Shown here piece after piece: positions 35,703-44,829 of a stretch of 64,000 nt of DNA. Position numbers and translations under genes: made by a program. The notes under the pieces were generated by a model. The model had not been told where the DNA came from and did not search any database. It saw nothing but the letters and a program-made list of their open reading frames with translations. This DNA is from a bacterium (GTDB taxonomy: Bacteria > Pseudomonadota > Gammaproteobacteria > Burkholderiales > Thiobacillaceae), in assembly GCA_009772925.1 (NCBI GenBank), contig WOUQ01000005.1, positions 1 to 64,000 of the forward strand, written 5' to 3'. Each line of letters opens with the position of its first letter. The stretch's first letter is position 1.

Positions 35703-36197
35703 ATGAACGCCGCGCATCTGCTCGCTCCTCTGTTTTCCATGTTCATGGTGTGCACGGCACAGGCCGACGATCTGCGCCTGCCTGCCGGCGCGCCGCCGGC
35801 CTTCCAGAGCGAATGCGGCGCCTGCCACCTGGCTTTCCCGCCGCGACTGCTGGTGGCCGAGGACTGGCGTCGCGTGATGGCCGGTCTCGACCGGCACTAC
35901 GGTGACAACGCCAGTCTCGACGAGCCGACGCGCCGCGCCATCGAGGCGTATCTGGTCGAAAACGCCGGCAAACCGAAAAAGCTCGGCCCCAGCGGCACGG
36001 CGGCGCCGGGCGAAGCGCCGCGTTTGACCGCCACCGCCTGGTTCAAGCGCAAGCACCACGAGGTGCCGCCGGCTTACTGGCGACATGCCGAAGTGCGCAG
36101 CCCGGCCAACTGCGCCGCCTGTCACAAACAGGCCGCAAGCGGCAGTTACCGCGAGCGCGAGATCGTCATGCCCGGCGGCCGTCGCTGGCAAGATTGA
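35703..36197 (+). CDS. Diheme cytochrome c (DHC)
   Basis: A 164-aa periplasmic cytochrome with signal peptide ending MVCTAQADD and two heme sites, SECGACHLAFPP near residue 38 and ANCAACHKQA near 139. LVAEDWRRVMAGLDRHYGDNASLD and the SPANCAACH ending are typical of the DHC family that serves as electron partner of SHP. It starts one base after the SHP stop codon and is followed 10 bp later by cytochrome b561, giving the expected chain b561 to DHC to SHP. Confidence 0.92.
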   Translation: MNAAHLLAPLFSMFMVCTAQADDLRLPAGAPPAFQSECGACHLAFPPRLLVAEDWRRVMAGLDRHYGDNASLDEPTRRAIEAYLVENAGKPKKLGPSGTAAPGEAPRLTATAWFKRKHHEVPPAYWRHAEVRSPANCAACHKQAASGSYREREIVMPGGRRWQD

Positions 36198-36207
36198 GGA
36201 GCGGATG

Positions 36208-36813
36208 ATGAACAGGATTCTGGTCTGGGACTGGCCGGTGCGCATCGGCCATTGGCTGCTGGCGGGCGCCTTCGTCCTTGCCTGGCTCACCGGCGACAGC
36301 GAAACCTGGCGCCTGGTGCATGTCTGGGCCGGCGGCGCCGTCGTCGGCGTGGTGTTGTTCCGCCTGCTCTGGGGCCTGGTGGGCACGCGCTACGCGCGCT
36401 TCGCCAGCTTCGTGCGCGGCCCCGGCGCGGTGAAGGCGTATTTCCTCGGGTTGTTCAGGCACACGCTCGCTGAACAGCCCGGCCACAATCCCGCCGGCGG
36501 CTGGGCCATCGTCGCACTGCTGTCGCTGGGCCTGCTCAGCGGCGCCAGCGGCTGGCTGATCTATCAGGACATAGGCGGGGAGTGGCTGGAGGAACTGCAC
36601 GAAACGTTGGCCTCGACCATGCTGGCGATGGTCATCGTTCATGTCATCGGCGTGCTGACCGGCAGTCTGGCGCATGGCGAAAACCTGGTGCGCGCCATGT
36701 TCACCGGCATGAAGCGCGGTGATGCCGACGCCGCCATCGCCGGCGCGCGGCCACTCGCCGTACCCCTGCTGCTGACCTGCGCGGCGACCTGCGCCTGGTG
36801 GCTGGCCCGGTAG
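36208..36813 (+). CDS. Cytochrome b561 family membrane protein
   Basis: A 201-aa four-helix di-heme b cytochrome. MNRILVWDWPVRIGHWLLAGAFVLAWLTGD and HVWAGGAVVGVVLFRLLWGLVGTRYARF carry the first heme histidines; ELHETLASTMLAMVIVHVIGVLTGSLAHGENL carries the others. It would take electrons from quinol and reduce the diheme cytochrome. The ATG at 36208 is preferred over 36205 from its distance to GAGGAG. Next comes the response regulator gene. Confidence 0.92.
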   Translation: MNRILVWDWPVRIGHWLLAGAFVLAWLTGDSETWRLVHVWAGGAVVGVVLFRLLWGLVGTRYARFASFVRGPGAVKAYFLGLFRHTLAEQPGHNPAGGWAIVALLSLGLLSGASGWLIYQDIGGEWLEELHETLASTMLAMVIVHVIGVLTGSLAHGENLVRAMFTGMKRGDADAAIAGARPLAVPLLLTCAATCAWWLAR

Positions 36814-36826
36814 AATTCCGCCCATC

Positions 36827-37486
36827 ATGCGCATCCTGCTCGTCGAAGACGATCCGCACCTGGGCAACGCGCTCATGGTCGGCCTGCGCCAGCACGGCCA
36901 TGCCGTGGACTGGCTGCGCGACGGCGTGGCCGCCGATCTCGCCCTGAAGAGCGAGCCTTTCGATCTGCTGGTGCTGGATCTCGGCTTGCCGCGCCTCGAT
37001 GGCGTCGAGGTGCTGCGGCGGCTGCGCGGGCGCGGCCAGGTCTTGCCGGTGCTGATCCTCACCGCGCGCGATGCCACCGGCGACAAGGTAATCGGGCTGG
37101 ATGCCGGCGCCGACGATTACCTGGTCAAGCCCATCGATCTCGACGAACTCGCCGCGCGCGCCCGCGCCCTGGCCCGGCGCGCGGCCGGCCATGCCAGCCC
37201 ATGCCTGGACCTCGGCGAACTGTCCATCGATCCCGCCGCGCGCCAGGCGACGCTGCGCGGCGCGCTGCTGGAATTGACCGCGCGCGAGTTTTCCCTGCTG
37301 CTGACGCTGGCGGAAAACGTCGGTCGCGTGCTGACCCGCGCCCAGCTCGAAGCCTCGCTCTATGGCTGGCGCGACGAACCGGACAGCAACGCGCTGGAAG
37401 TGCACATCCACAATCTGCGCAAGAAGCTGGGCGGTGAACGCATCAAGACCCTGCGCGGCATCGGCTACGGCATGCCGAAGCCATGA
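36827..37486 (+). CDS. OmpR-family response regulator of the SHP cluster
   Basis: A 219-aa QseB/PmrA-like regulator: receiver MRILLVEDDPHLGNALMVGL, phospho-acceptor in LLVLDLGLPRLDG, LTARDATGDKVIGLDAGADDYLVKPIDLDEL; winged helix with LELTAREFSLLLTLAENVGRVLTRAQLEASLY and HIHNLRKKLGGERIKTLRGIGY. It overlaps the kinase gene by 4 bp and follows b561 by 13 bp. It is therefore part of the cytochrome operon and may autoregulate it through the duplicated leader. Confidence 0.93.
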   Translation: MRILLVEDDPHLGNALMVGLRQHGHAVDWLRDGVAADLALKSEPFDLLVLDLGLPRLDGVEVLRRLRGRGQVLPVLILTARDATGDKVIGLDAGADDYLVKPIDLDELAARARALARRAAGHASPCLDLGELSIDPAARQATLRGALLELTAREFSLLLTLAENVGRVLTRAQLEASLYGWRDEPDSNALEVHIHNLRKKLGGERIKTLRGIGYGMPKP

Positions 37487-38832
37487 CCACGCGCTGGTTT
37501 TCCCTGCGCCGGCGTTTGTTCGCGCTGCTGCTGGGTGGTGTCACCGCCGGCTGGCTGGTCACCATGGTGTTCTCCTATGTCGATGCCCACCACGAAATCG
37601 ACGAGTTGTTCGATGCCCAACTGGCACAGGCCGCCCAGACCCTGCTTGCGCTCGCCAGCGAATATGACGATGACGACGATGTCGTCGAACTGACGGGGGA
37701 CGGCCACCCCTACCAGAAGAAACTGGTGTTCCAGCTCTGGGATGACGAGGGTCGCCTGCTGTTGCGCTCACGTGATGCGCCGACCCGACGGCTGACCGAC
37801 GCGCTGGGTTACTCGGAACGGGTGGACGCCCGGGGGCAACGCTGGCTGTACTACAGCCAGTGGGATGCCCAACGGCAATTGCGTGTCGAGGTCGGCGAGA
37901 ACCATGCGGTGCGCGAGGAGCTTTCGCGCCACATTGCCATGCGCCTGCTGGCCCCCGCCGTGCTGGGCCTGCCGCTGCTCGGTCTGTGGGTATGGTTCGC
38001 CATCGGACGCGGCATCGCCCCCATTGCCGCGGTCACCGATCAGGTCAGCCGGCGCGCGCCGGAACGCCTCGATGCGCTGGCACCGGAACGCGCGCCGGAA
38101 GAGATCCGTCCCCTGCTCGAAGCGCTCAACGCGCTGTTCGCGCGCGTCGAACACACCCTCGACCACGAGCGCCGCTTCACCGCCGACGCCGCCCATGAAT
38201 TGCGCACCCCGCTGGCGGCGCTGGCGGCGCAGGCGCAGGTGGCGCTGCGGGCGGATGACGCGCGGCAACGCGAGCAGGCCCTGGCGCGGATCGTCGCCGG
38301 CAGCCAGCGCGCCGGCCGGCTGGTCGGGCAGTTGCTGACCCTGGCGCGGCTGGACCCGGCAAGCCGGCCCGCGCTGCAGGCGGTTGCGCTCGATGTCCTC
38401 GCCACCGAGGCATGCGCGGAGCTCGGCCGGATCGCCCTGGAGCGGCATATCAGCCTGGAACTGGAGGCGCCCGAAGCCGTGGTGGTGGACGCCAACGCCG
38501 ACCTGCTGCGCGTCCTGCTGCGCAACCTGATCGACAACGCCCTGCGCTACACGCCGGAGGGCGGCAGGGTCGAAGTGGCGGTGAGCATGACGGATGCGGG
38601 CGCCAGCCTGGTGGTCGGCGATGACGGACCCGGCATCCCGGAAGGCGAACGTGACGCCGCCCTGCTGCGCTTCCATCGCCTGGCCGGGCAGGAAGTCGAA
38701 GGCAGCGGTCTCGGCCTGTCCATCGTCGCGCGCATCGCCGAGTTGCACGCGGCGCGGCTGACGTTGGGCGACGGCCCCGCCGGCAAGGGATTGACGGTAC
38801 GCGTGCTGTTTCCCCGGCCAGCGACGCGCTAA
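37483..38832 (+). CDS. QseC-like sensor histidine kinase of the SHP cluster
   Basis: A 449-aa membrane kinase: TM1 near 10-30 (LFALLLGGVTAGWLVTMVFSY), a periplasmic region of about 130 residues including the acidic stretch EYDDDDDVVELTGDG, TM2 near 158-175, HAMP, HisKA with DAAHELRTPLAALAAQAQVAL, and HATPase_c boxes LIDNALRYTPEGG, VGDDGPGIPEGE and GSGLGLSIVARIAELH. It is the last gene of the SHP operon. The signal it senses (redox, NO or metal) is not evident. Confidence 0.93.
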   Translation: MTTRWFSLRRRLFALLLGGVTAGWLVTMVFSYVDAHHEIDELFDAQLAQAAQTLLALASEYDDDDDVVELTGDGHPYQKKLVFQLWDDEGRLLLRSRDAPTRRLTDALGYSERVDARGQRWLYYSQWDAQRQLRVEVGENHAVREELSRHIAMRLLAPAVLGLPLLGLWVWFAIGRGIAPIAAVTDQVSRRAPERLDALAPERAPEEIRPLLEALNALFARVEHTLDHERRFTADAAHELRTPLAALAAQAQVALRADDARQREQALARIVAGSQRAGRLVGQLLTLARLDPASRPALQAVALDVLATEACAELGRIALERHISLELEAPEAVVVDANADLLRVLLRNLIDNALRYTPEGGRVEVAVSMTDAGASLVVGDDGPGIPEGERDAALLRFHRLAGQEVEGSGLGLSIVARIAELHAARLTLGDGPAGKGLTVRVLFPRPATR

Positions 38833-38905
38833 CCGCTCATGGCCGGCAAGCGTTTTCATGGACGGTTGCGGCTGACCGGCAATGAACGGTTTCCCTCACC
38901 CCCAG

Positions 38906-38931
38906 CCCCTCTCCCGCCTGCGGGAGAGGGG
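38906..38931. repeat. Perfect GC-rich hairpin between the kinase and ABC-F genes
   Basis: CCCCTCTCCCG and CGGGAGAGGGG pair around CCTG. There is no T-run. It may act as a weak terminator or be one of the common CTCTCCC-type intergenic palindromes. Confidence 0.5.
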
Positions 38932-39028
38932 AGCATCGAGAGTCGCTATCGCGACCTTCACGGTACGGCGACGCCACAGCCGATTGCGGATACCCGTAAA
39001 ATCACGCCTGATCTTTCAAGGCGCTTCC

Positions 39029-40648
39029 ATGCTCACCGCTTCCAACCTCACCATCCAGTTCGGCGCCAAGCCGTTGTTCGAGAACGTCAACGTCAAGTTC
39101 GGCGACGGCAACCGCTACGGCCTCATCGGCGCCAACGGCTGTGGCAAATCTACCCTCATGAAGATCCTGGCCGGGGTGCTGGAGCCCTCCGCCGGCAACG
39201 TCGCCATCGATCCGCACGAGCGCATGGCCTTCCTGCGCCAGGACCAGTTCGCCTTCGAGGACGAGCGGGTGCTGGACGTGGTGCTCATGGGCCACGCCGA
39301 CCTGTGGGCCTGCATGCGCGAGAAGGACGCCATCTACATGAACCCGGAGGCGACGGAAGCGGACTACATGCGCGCCGCCGAGCTGGAGGCTCACTTCGGC
39401 GAGATGGGCGGCTACGACGCCGAGGCCCGCGCCGGCGAGCTGCTGCTGGGCCTGGATATCCCTTCCGACAAGCACAACGGCCCCATGCGCGAAGTGGCGC
39501 CGGGCTGGAAGCTGCGGGTGTTGCTGGCGCAGGTGCTGTTCGCCAACCCGGACATCCTGCTGCTCGATGAACCCACCAACAACCTGGACATCAACACCAT
39601 CCGCTGGCTGGAGGACGTGCTCAACGCGCGCGACTCCACCATGATCATCATCTCCCACGACCGCCACTTCCTGAATCAGGTCTGCACCCACATGGCCGAC
39701 CTCGACTACCGCACCCTGAAGGTCTATCCGGGCAACTACGACGACTACATGGAAGCCTCCACCCAGGCCCGCGAGCGACAGTCCGCCGCCAACGCCAAGG
39801 CCAAGGAACGGGTCGCCGAGTTGCAGGAGTTCGTGCGCCGCTTTTCCGCCAACAAGTCCAAGGCCAAGCAGGCCACCAGCCGCATGAAGCTGATCGAGAA
39901 GATCAAGCCGGAGGATGTGAAACCCTCCAGCCGGCAATATCCCTGGATCCGCTTCGAATACGACGAGAAGGAAAAGCTGCACCGCCTGGCCGTGGAGGTG
40001 GAAAACCTCTGCTTCGGCTACGACGCGGGCCAGACTGTCATCCGAAATCTCAACGTACACATCGCCGCCGGCGACCGGGTCGCCATCATCGGCGAGAACG
40101 GCGTCGGCAAGACCACCCTGCTCAAGCTGCTGGTGGGCGAACTGCTAGCCCAGCACGGCAGCGTGAAGTGGGCGGAAAAGGCCAAGCCCGGCTACTTCGC
40201 CCAGGACCACTCCGCCGATTTCGACAGCGACCTGTCCCTCACCGACTGGATTTCCGAATGGGTGCGGGCCGGCGGCTACGATGGCGAAGACCTCATCACC
40301 CTGGTGCGCGGCACCCTGGGGCGCCTGCTGTTCTCTGGCGACGAGGTGAAGAAGCCGGTGCGTGTGATCTCCGGTGGCGAGCAGGGCCGCATGCTGTTCG
40401 GCAAGCTCATGCTGCTGCGCCCCAACGTGCTGGTGATGGACGAGCCCACCAACCACCTGGACATGGAATCCATCGAGTCGCTCAACAATGGCCTGGACGC
40501 CTTCACCGGCACCCTGGTGTTCGTCTCCCACGACCGTCAGTTCGTGTCGTCGCTGGCCAACAAGATCATCGAGCTCAAGCTGGACGGCAGCCACGTCGTC
40601 TACGAGGGCGGCTACGAGGACTACCTGGCCAGCCAGGGACTGGAATGA
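39029..40648 (+). CDS. ABC-F family ATPase (YbiT-like)
   Basis: A 539-aa soluble twin-ATPase translation factor. First cassette: Walker [10 protein letters not shown], Walker [13 protein letters not shown], switch HDRHF. The inter-domain linker contains the YbiT-like [12 protein letters not shown]. Second cassette: Walker [10 protein letters not shown], signature SGGEQGR, Walker [13 protein letters not shown]. There is no membrane domain. Relatives act on the ribosomal E site; here this is family inference. The ATG at 39029 ([12 protein letters not shown]) is the conserved start. Confidence 0.93.
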   Translation: MLTASNLTIQFGAKPLFENVNVKFGDGNRYGLIGANGCGKSTLMKILAGVLEPSAGNVAIDPHERMAFLRQDQFAFEDERVLDVVLMGHADLWACMREKDAIYMNPEATEADYMRAAELEAHFGEMGGYDAEARAGELLLGLDIPSDKHNGPMREVAPGWKLRVLLAQVLFANPDILLLDEPTNNLDINTIRWLEDVLNARDSTMIIISHDRHFLNQVCTHMADLDYRTLKVYPGNYDDYMEASTQARERQSAANAKAKERVAELQEFVRRFSANKSKAKQATSRMKLIEKIKPEDVKPSSRQYPWIRFEYDEKEKLHRLAVEVENLCFGYDAGQTVIRNLNVHIAAGDRVAIIGENGVGKTTLLKLLVGELLAQHGSVKWAEKAKPGYFAQDHSADFDSDLSLTDWISEWVRAGGYDGEDLITLVRGTLGRLLFSGDEVKKPVRVISGGEQGRMLFGKLMLLRPNVLVMDEPTNHLDMESIESLNNGLDAFTGTLVFVSHDRQFVSSLANKIIELKLDGSHVVYEGGYEDYLASQGLE

Positions 40649-40672
40649 ACCGCCCCGGTTTACAGCCGGCGA

Positions 40673-41152
40673 CTACTTGCAGTTGCCGCTGCAGCGGATC
40701 AGGCGCTCGGCGCAGGTGATGCGAGCGAAATCCTCTTTCAGTTCCGGCTGGCTGTCGCCGCCCTGATGGAATTCGGTGGCGCTGTTGCAATGGTTCTGGC
40801 TGGTCACGTACACCGGCTCGCCCAGCCACTGCACGTCATTGCAGCCGCTGGAGCCGACGCCGAATCGCATGCCCAGCTCGTAGGTGCCGCACAGCATGCC
40901 GCGATGACTGACCCGCCCGCGCGCCTGCCAGTCGCCGTTGGGCATCACCCAGGCCTGGCTGTCGAAGAAGTTGAAATCGATGCGGTCCGGCTTGCCCGCC
41001 ACGCTCAACATGGCGCTGGGCCGCGCCGCGGCGGTGGACTTCTTGATGTAGTCGGAGTCGGCCTGGACAGACAGCGCCCAGGGCAGCAACAGCACGGCGA
41101 CCAGATGGACGGCGACGCCCGGCTGCGACTCGGGGGGATGGGTTTTGATCAT
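40673..41152 (-). CDS. Exported cysteine-rich hypothetical protein
   Basis: A 159-aa protein with signal-like segment GVAVHLVAVLLLPWALSVQADS. The mature part has about six cysteines (MLCGTYELG, SSGCNDV, NHCNSAT, ITCAERLIRCSGNCK), which in an exported protein suggests disulfides. GRVSHRGMLCGTYELGMRFGVGSSG is not a family I can name. It is convergent with the ABC-F gene and 49 bp downstream of the patatin gene on the same strand, so it may be co-transcribed with it. Confidence 0.7.
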   Translation of the reverse strand: MIKTHPPESQPGVAVHLVAVLLLPWALSVQADSDYIKKSTAAARPSAMLSVAGKPDRIDFNFFDSQAWVMPNGDWQARGRVSHRGMLCGTYELGMRFGVGSSGCNDVQWLGEPVYVTSQNHCNSATEFHQGGDSQPELKEDFARITCAERLIRCSGNCK

Positions 41153-41201
41153 GGTGTGTCCTGGATCATTCGGGAGTGGAGGGTGATGCGATCCGCCGCC
41201 A

Positions 41202-43469
41202 TCAGAAGCTGAACAGGGGCCCCAGATAGAGGTACAAGCTGTTCTGGCTCTCGCTGTTGCGGCCATAGCTCAGGTACAAGGGCCCGATGGGCGTATCCAG
41301 CCCCAGGAAGACATTGCCCGCGTAGACCAGATCGCTGCCGAAATCACTGGAATCCTGCCAGACATTGCCCGCCTCCAGGGCCCCGCCGATATAGGCCTTG
41401 AAAAACTGGATATCGTTGATACGGCGCATGTAGAAGACCTGGGCCAGACCGAAATGTTGCCCGCTCAGCTGGTCCTGCTCGAAGCCCGACAGTCTCATGA
41501 AGCCGCCCAGCTGATACAGGCTCTGTACCGGGGCATCGTCATCCGCCGTGGTACCCAAGGAAAGGTTACCGAACAGGGTATTGCGTCCCCAGGAATACGC
41601 ATGGCCGTAATTGGCGAAGACCTGGTCGAAATCCGAGTCGGCTCCAAGACTGTCGCGGGAACCTCGCCATTCCAGGCGCCCCATGTGTCCGCTGGTCGGA
41701 AAGTAGGGGTTGTCCAGCTTGTCGTCGCTCAGGCGGACGTACACCATGCCGGTATCGAATCCCCAGTCCGATCTTGGCTGGCCGGTCACCACGTCGGCGC
41801 GGCCGTGTTCACGCAGGTAACCGACACGTACTTCACCCCAGGTGCCAAACTGCCGCCCCAGAGCCAGATCCAGGGCATATTTTTTTGAGTACAGTTCGTA
41901 CAGGTGGTTGCCCTTGCGGTCATAGACACTGATGTCCTGGGTGTTGTAGCCGATCCTGCCGTTGAAGTAGTAGTCGGCGGCCGCATCAAGGGGCTGAAAC
42001 AGCTCGAACGCCAGCCCGGCCTCGTCACCCAACTGGCCGGCGACACGGAATTCGCCATTGAGTGGATTGATCTGGGTGAGGGTGTAGGTCAAACCCAGAC
42101 GAAAAGCACTTTCTCCCTCGAAGTTCGTGGAAGTAATCATGCCGGTCTGCAGGTAGCCGGGCCCCCAGGATTTCTCCCGAGCATGCACCAGCAACCCGGT
42201 CGCCTCGCCCTCTTGGACAATTTCATAGCGCACCGACTCGAAGATTTCCAGGCCATAGAGCTGCTGGAGGTCCGCCTCCAGCCTGGACACATCCAGGGGC
42301 TGACCGAGACGCGCGGAAATCTTGCTGGTGATGACCGCGTCGCCGACTTTGGACTGGTTGTCGACGCGGATGAAGGCAATGGCAGGCATGTCTGCCTTGG
42401 GTTGCGCGCGCGCGGCGACGTGTCGGCGATAGGCCTCCGGGCTCAGGGCGTAGCGACCGATGCTGTCGATGGAGCGCCGCGCCGCCTGCTCGCCCAGGGG
42501 GATCGCTTCGACGATGCGATCGAAGCTGCCGGCGCCGATGTCGCCCAGCTTGACCGAAATCAGCACATCGCGGGGACCCAGAGTCTTCAGGGCTGCCTCG
42601 GAGTTCAGGCCAAACAGGAAATTGACCAGCTGCCCGGCGACGCTCAGGGCAGAGGTAATCTGCTCGCGGGTCAGCATCTCGCTGCCGAGATCCGAGACGA
42701 TCACCACGTCGGCACCCATGGCCCGCGCCACGCTGACCGGGATGTTGTTGGCGATGCCGCCGTCGACCAGCAGGCGGTCGTCAATCGGCACCGGATCGAA
42801 GGCGCCGGGCACCGCCATGCTGGAGCGCAGCGCGCGCGCCAGGCTGCCCGACTTCAGGACCACTTCCTGGCCGGTCTCCAGGTCCGCCGCGACGGCACTG
42901 AAGGGAATGGGCAGGTGGTTGAAATCCTTGATGCCGGCGACCCTCCCGGTCAGACGGCTGAGTTGCAGGTCGAACTTCTGGCCCTGAATGTAGGCCAACG
43001 GCAGTTCGATCTTGTAATCGTTGAAGCCCGGCTTGGCCTTGAACACGTACAGCCGGTCATCCTGCTTGCGCCGGAAGGAGCGGTCTGCGCGCGCGGGATC
43101 GTCGTTGAACACGTCCAGCCAGTCGATGGTGCGGATTTCCCGTTCGATCTCCTGGGGACTCAGGCCCGCTGCGTAGAGGCCGCCGACGATCGAGCCCATG
43201 CTGGTTCCGGCCACGAAATCGATGGGGATGCGCATCTCCTCCAGCACCTTGAGCACGCCCACGTGGGCCGCCCCCTTGGCGCCGCCGCCAGCCAACACCA
43301 GGCCGATCTTCGGCCGCTGCGTCTCACCTTCGCTTGCCTGTGCTTTCTCCTGGGAAGCCTGTACGCTGGGTTGCCCGAACAGGAAAGCCATGCCACCCAG
43401 TCCTGCCAGGAGACAGGCAAAACGGAGAAATCGCTTCCGGTCGGGGATCGGGGTAGGGATCGGATTCAC
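41202..43469 (-). CDS. Patatin-like phospholipase with POTRA and outer-membrane barrel (PlpD type)
   Basis: About 755 aa. An N-terminal signal (FACLLAGLGGMAFLFGQPSVQAS) precedes a patatin domain with oxyanion loop LAGGGAKGAAHVG, nucleophile GTSMG and catalytic aspartate in LLVDGGIANN. A POTRA-like segment (IAFIRVDNQSKVGDAVITSKI) and a C-terminal beta barrel ending YLYLGPLFSF (terminal Phe) follow. This is the type Vd secretion layout of Pseudomonas PlpD. The GTG at 43469, with AGAGGA 8 bp upstream, gives a better signal peptide than the ATG at 43493. Confidence 0.9.
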   Translation of the reverse strand: MNPIPTPIPDRKRFLRFACLLAGLGGMAFLFGQPSVQASQEKAQASEGETQRPKIGLVLAGGGAKGAAHVGVLKVLEEMRIPIDFVAGTSMGSIVGGLYAAGLSPQEIEREIRTIDWLDVFNDDPARADRSFRRKQDDRLYVFKAKPGFNDYKIELPLAYIQGQKFDLQLSRLTGRVAGIKDFNHLPIPFSAVAADLETGQEVVLKSGSLARALRSSMAVPGAFDPVPIDDRLLVDGGIANNIPVSVARAMGADVVIVSDLGSEMLTREQITSALSVAGQLVNFLFGLNSEAALKTLGPRDVLISVKLGDIGAGSFDRIVEAIPLGEQAARRSIDSIGRYALSPEAYRRHVAARAQPKADMPAIAFIRVDNQSKVGDAVITSKISARLGQPLDVSRLEADLQQLYGLEIFESVRYEIVQEGEATGLLVHAREKSWGPGYLQTGMITSTNFEGESAFRLGLTYTLTQINPLNGEFRVAGQLGDEAGLAFELFQPLDAAADYYFNGRIGYNTQDISVYDRKGNHLYELYSKKYALDLALGRQFGTWGEVRVGYLREHGRADVVTGQPRSDWGFDTGMVYVRLSDDKLDNPYFPTSGHMGRLEWRGSRDSLGADSDFDQVFANYGHAYSWGRNTLFGNLSLGTTADDDAPVQSLYQLGGFMRLSGFEQDQLSGQHFGLAQVFYMRRINDIQFFKAYIGGALEAGNVWQDSSDFGSDLVYAGNVFLGLDTPIGPLYLSYGRNSESQNSLYLYLGPLFSF

Positions 43470-43595
43470 GGTGTAGTCCTCTGCGGTATGCATGGGCGGC
43501 GATCGCAGCCTATGGATCGGGCTATCGGGTGGCAAGGATAAGCTGAATCGATCCGCTTTTCCCAGCCGCCCCGCACATCCGGATGGCGCCAGTGG

Positions 43596-44594
43596 TCACG
43601 GATTTTCGGGGCACTGCATCTGCCCCAGCAGCGTATCCGAGGGGTATTCACCGAAACACTCCTTGTAGGCGCGCGCGAATTCGCCAAAGTGCCAGAACCC
43701 CCATCGGAGTGCCTCGGTCGACACCGAGGTCGAGCCGGGTGCCGCCGCCAGAAGGGCTTGGCGAACGCGATGCAGTCTCAGACGGGTCAGGTAGGCCACC
43801 GGCGTCAGTCCCATCACAGCCTTGAAGGCGTATTCCAGGCTGCGCTCGCTGACACCGGCAGCCTTGCACAGGTCGGTCACGTAGATATTGGCGCCGGGCA
43901 GCGACAGGGCATGGTCCTCGGCGATCCTCACGATGCGGCTTTGCGCCTGCCGCGTCCGGTCGCCTCGGCCTGGTTCGAAATCATGGGCCACTTCGAGGGC
44001 CGCCAACAGCGTCTCGATCAACTCGGCCTGGGCGGCCTCGCGCTCGGTCGCGTACTCGTTGAACAGCGCGGGGTCGAGCATGGCGGCATCCACCAGCCGC
44101 TTCCCCCAGTCGTAAAGCACCCGCGCGCGTGCCTCATCGACCTGCAGGGCTTCCACGCCCTCGGGCGGGTGAAATTCGCGATCACGCTGACGGCCGGCCA
44201 GATGCTCGCCGAGACATTGGGGTGGAATCAGGAAGCTCATGCTTTCCCAGCCGGAGTCGATGACAAACGTGGCCTCCGTTTCGGGCGCCACAGCCAGCAT
44301 CATGCCGGGCCGGACCAATAGACCGTTCACCGTCCCCCGTGCCTGCGGGCCGAACACCACGTAAGCGAGCTGGCCCGCATGCGCGCTGGTACGGGTGCGC
44401 AGGCGAAGGTTGCTGGCATGGTAGACGGCCGTGGCGGTCGCGAGCCGCACGGTGACGCGGCGCGCGCGCAAAGGCTGCGCTTGCAACTGCACCGCATCCT
44501 GCTCGAGCAACTCGATACCGGCGTTGACCGTCGCGGGGTCGTCGATGTCGTGGACCGTGACCGCCGGGTGGGCGATGGAGGATAGGGGATTCAT
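43596..44594 (-). CDS. AraC-family regulator divergent from the sulfatase
   Basis: A 332-aa transcription factor. The C-terminal AraC/XylS double helix-turn-helix is YVTDLCKAAGVSERSLEYAFKAVMGLTPVAYLTRLRLHRVRQAL, then EALRWGFWHFGEFARAYKECFGEYPSDTL. The N-terminal half (ARRVTVRLATATAVYHASNL, RPGMMLAVAPETEATFVID) resembles the ligand-binding region of the AraC_binding_2 type. It is divergent from the Tat-sulfatase gene across 235 bp and is therefore the likely regulator of the sulfatase-porin genes. Confidence 0.9.
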   Translation of the reverse strand: MNPLSSIAHPAVTVHDIDDPATVNAGIELLEQDAVQLQAQPLRARRVTVRLATATAVYHASNLRLRTRTSAHAGQLAYVVFGPQARGTVNGLLVRPGMMLAVAPETEATFVIDSGWESMSFLIPPQCLGEHLAGRQRDREFHPPEGVEALQVDEARARVLYDWGKRLVDAAMLDPALFNEYATEREAAQAELIETLLAALEVAHDFEPGRGDRTRQAQSRIVRIAEDHALSLPGANIYVTDLCKAAGVSERSLEYAFKAVMGLTPVAYLTRLRLHRVRQALLAAAPGSTSVSTEALRWGFWHFGEFARAYKECFGEYPSDTLLGQMQCPENP

Positions 44595-44829
44595 GGATGG
44601 AAAGACTTTGCGGAATTTCGATAGACGGCCCTGGTGACTTATCGGAAACTGCAACTCGACCTGACTACGGGGCGATATTGCCACGAGGTTGAGGCAAGTG
44701 TAGTGGCCGGCTGGACGTCCGCGGCCCAGGAAACTGGCCGAATCGTCAGGTTCAGGATCACAGGTTGAGCGCGTGGCGCTCCAGGAGCCTGTCCCGATGA
44801 ATTCACGACCTATCCAGGAGTCAGACGTC

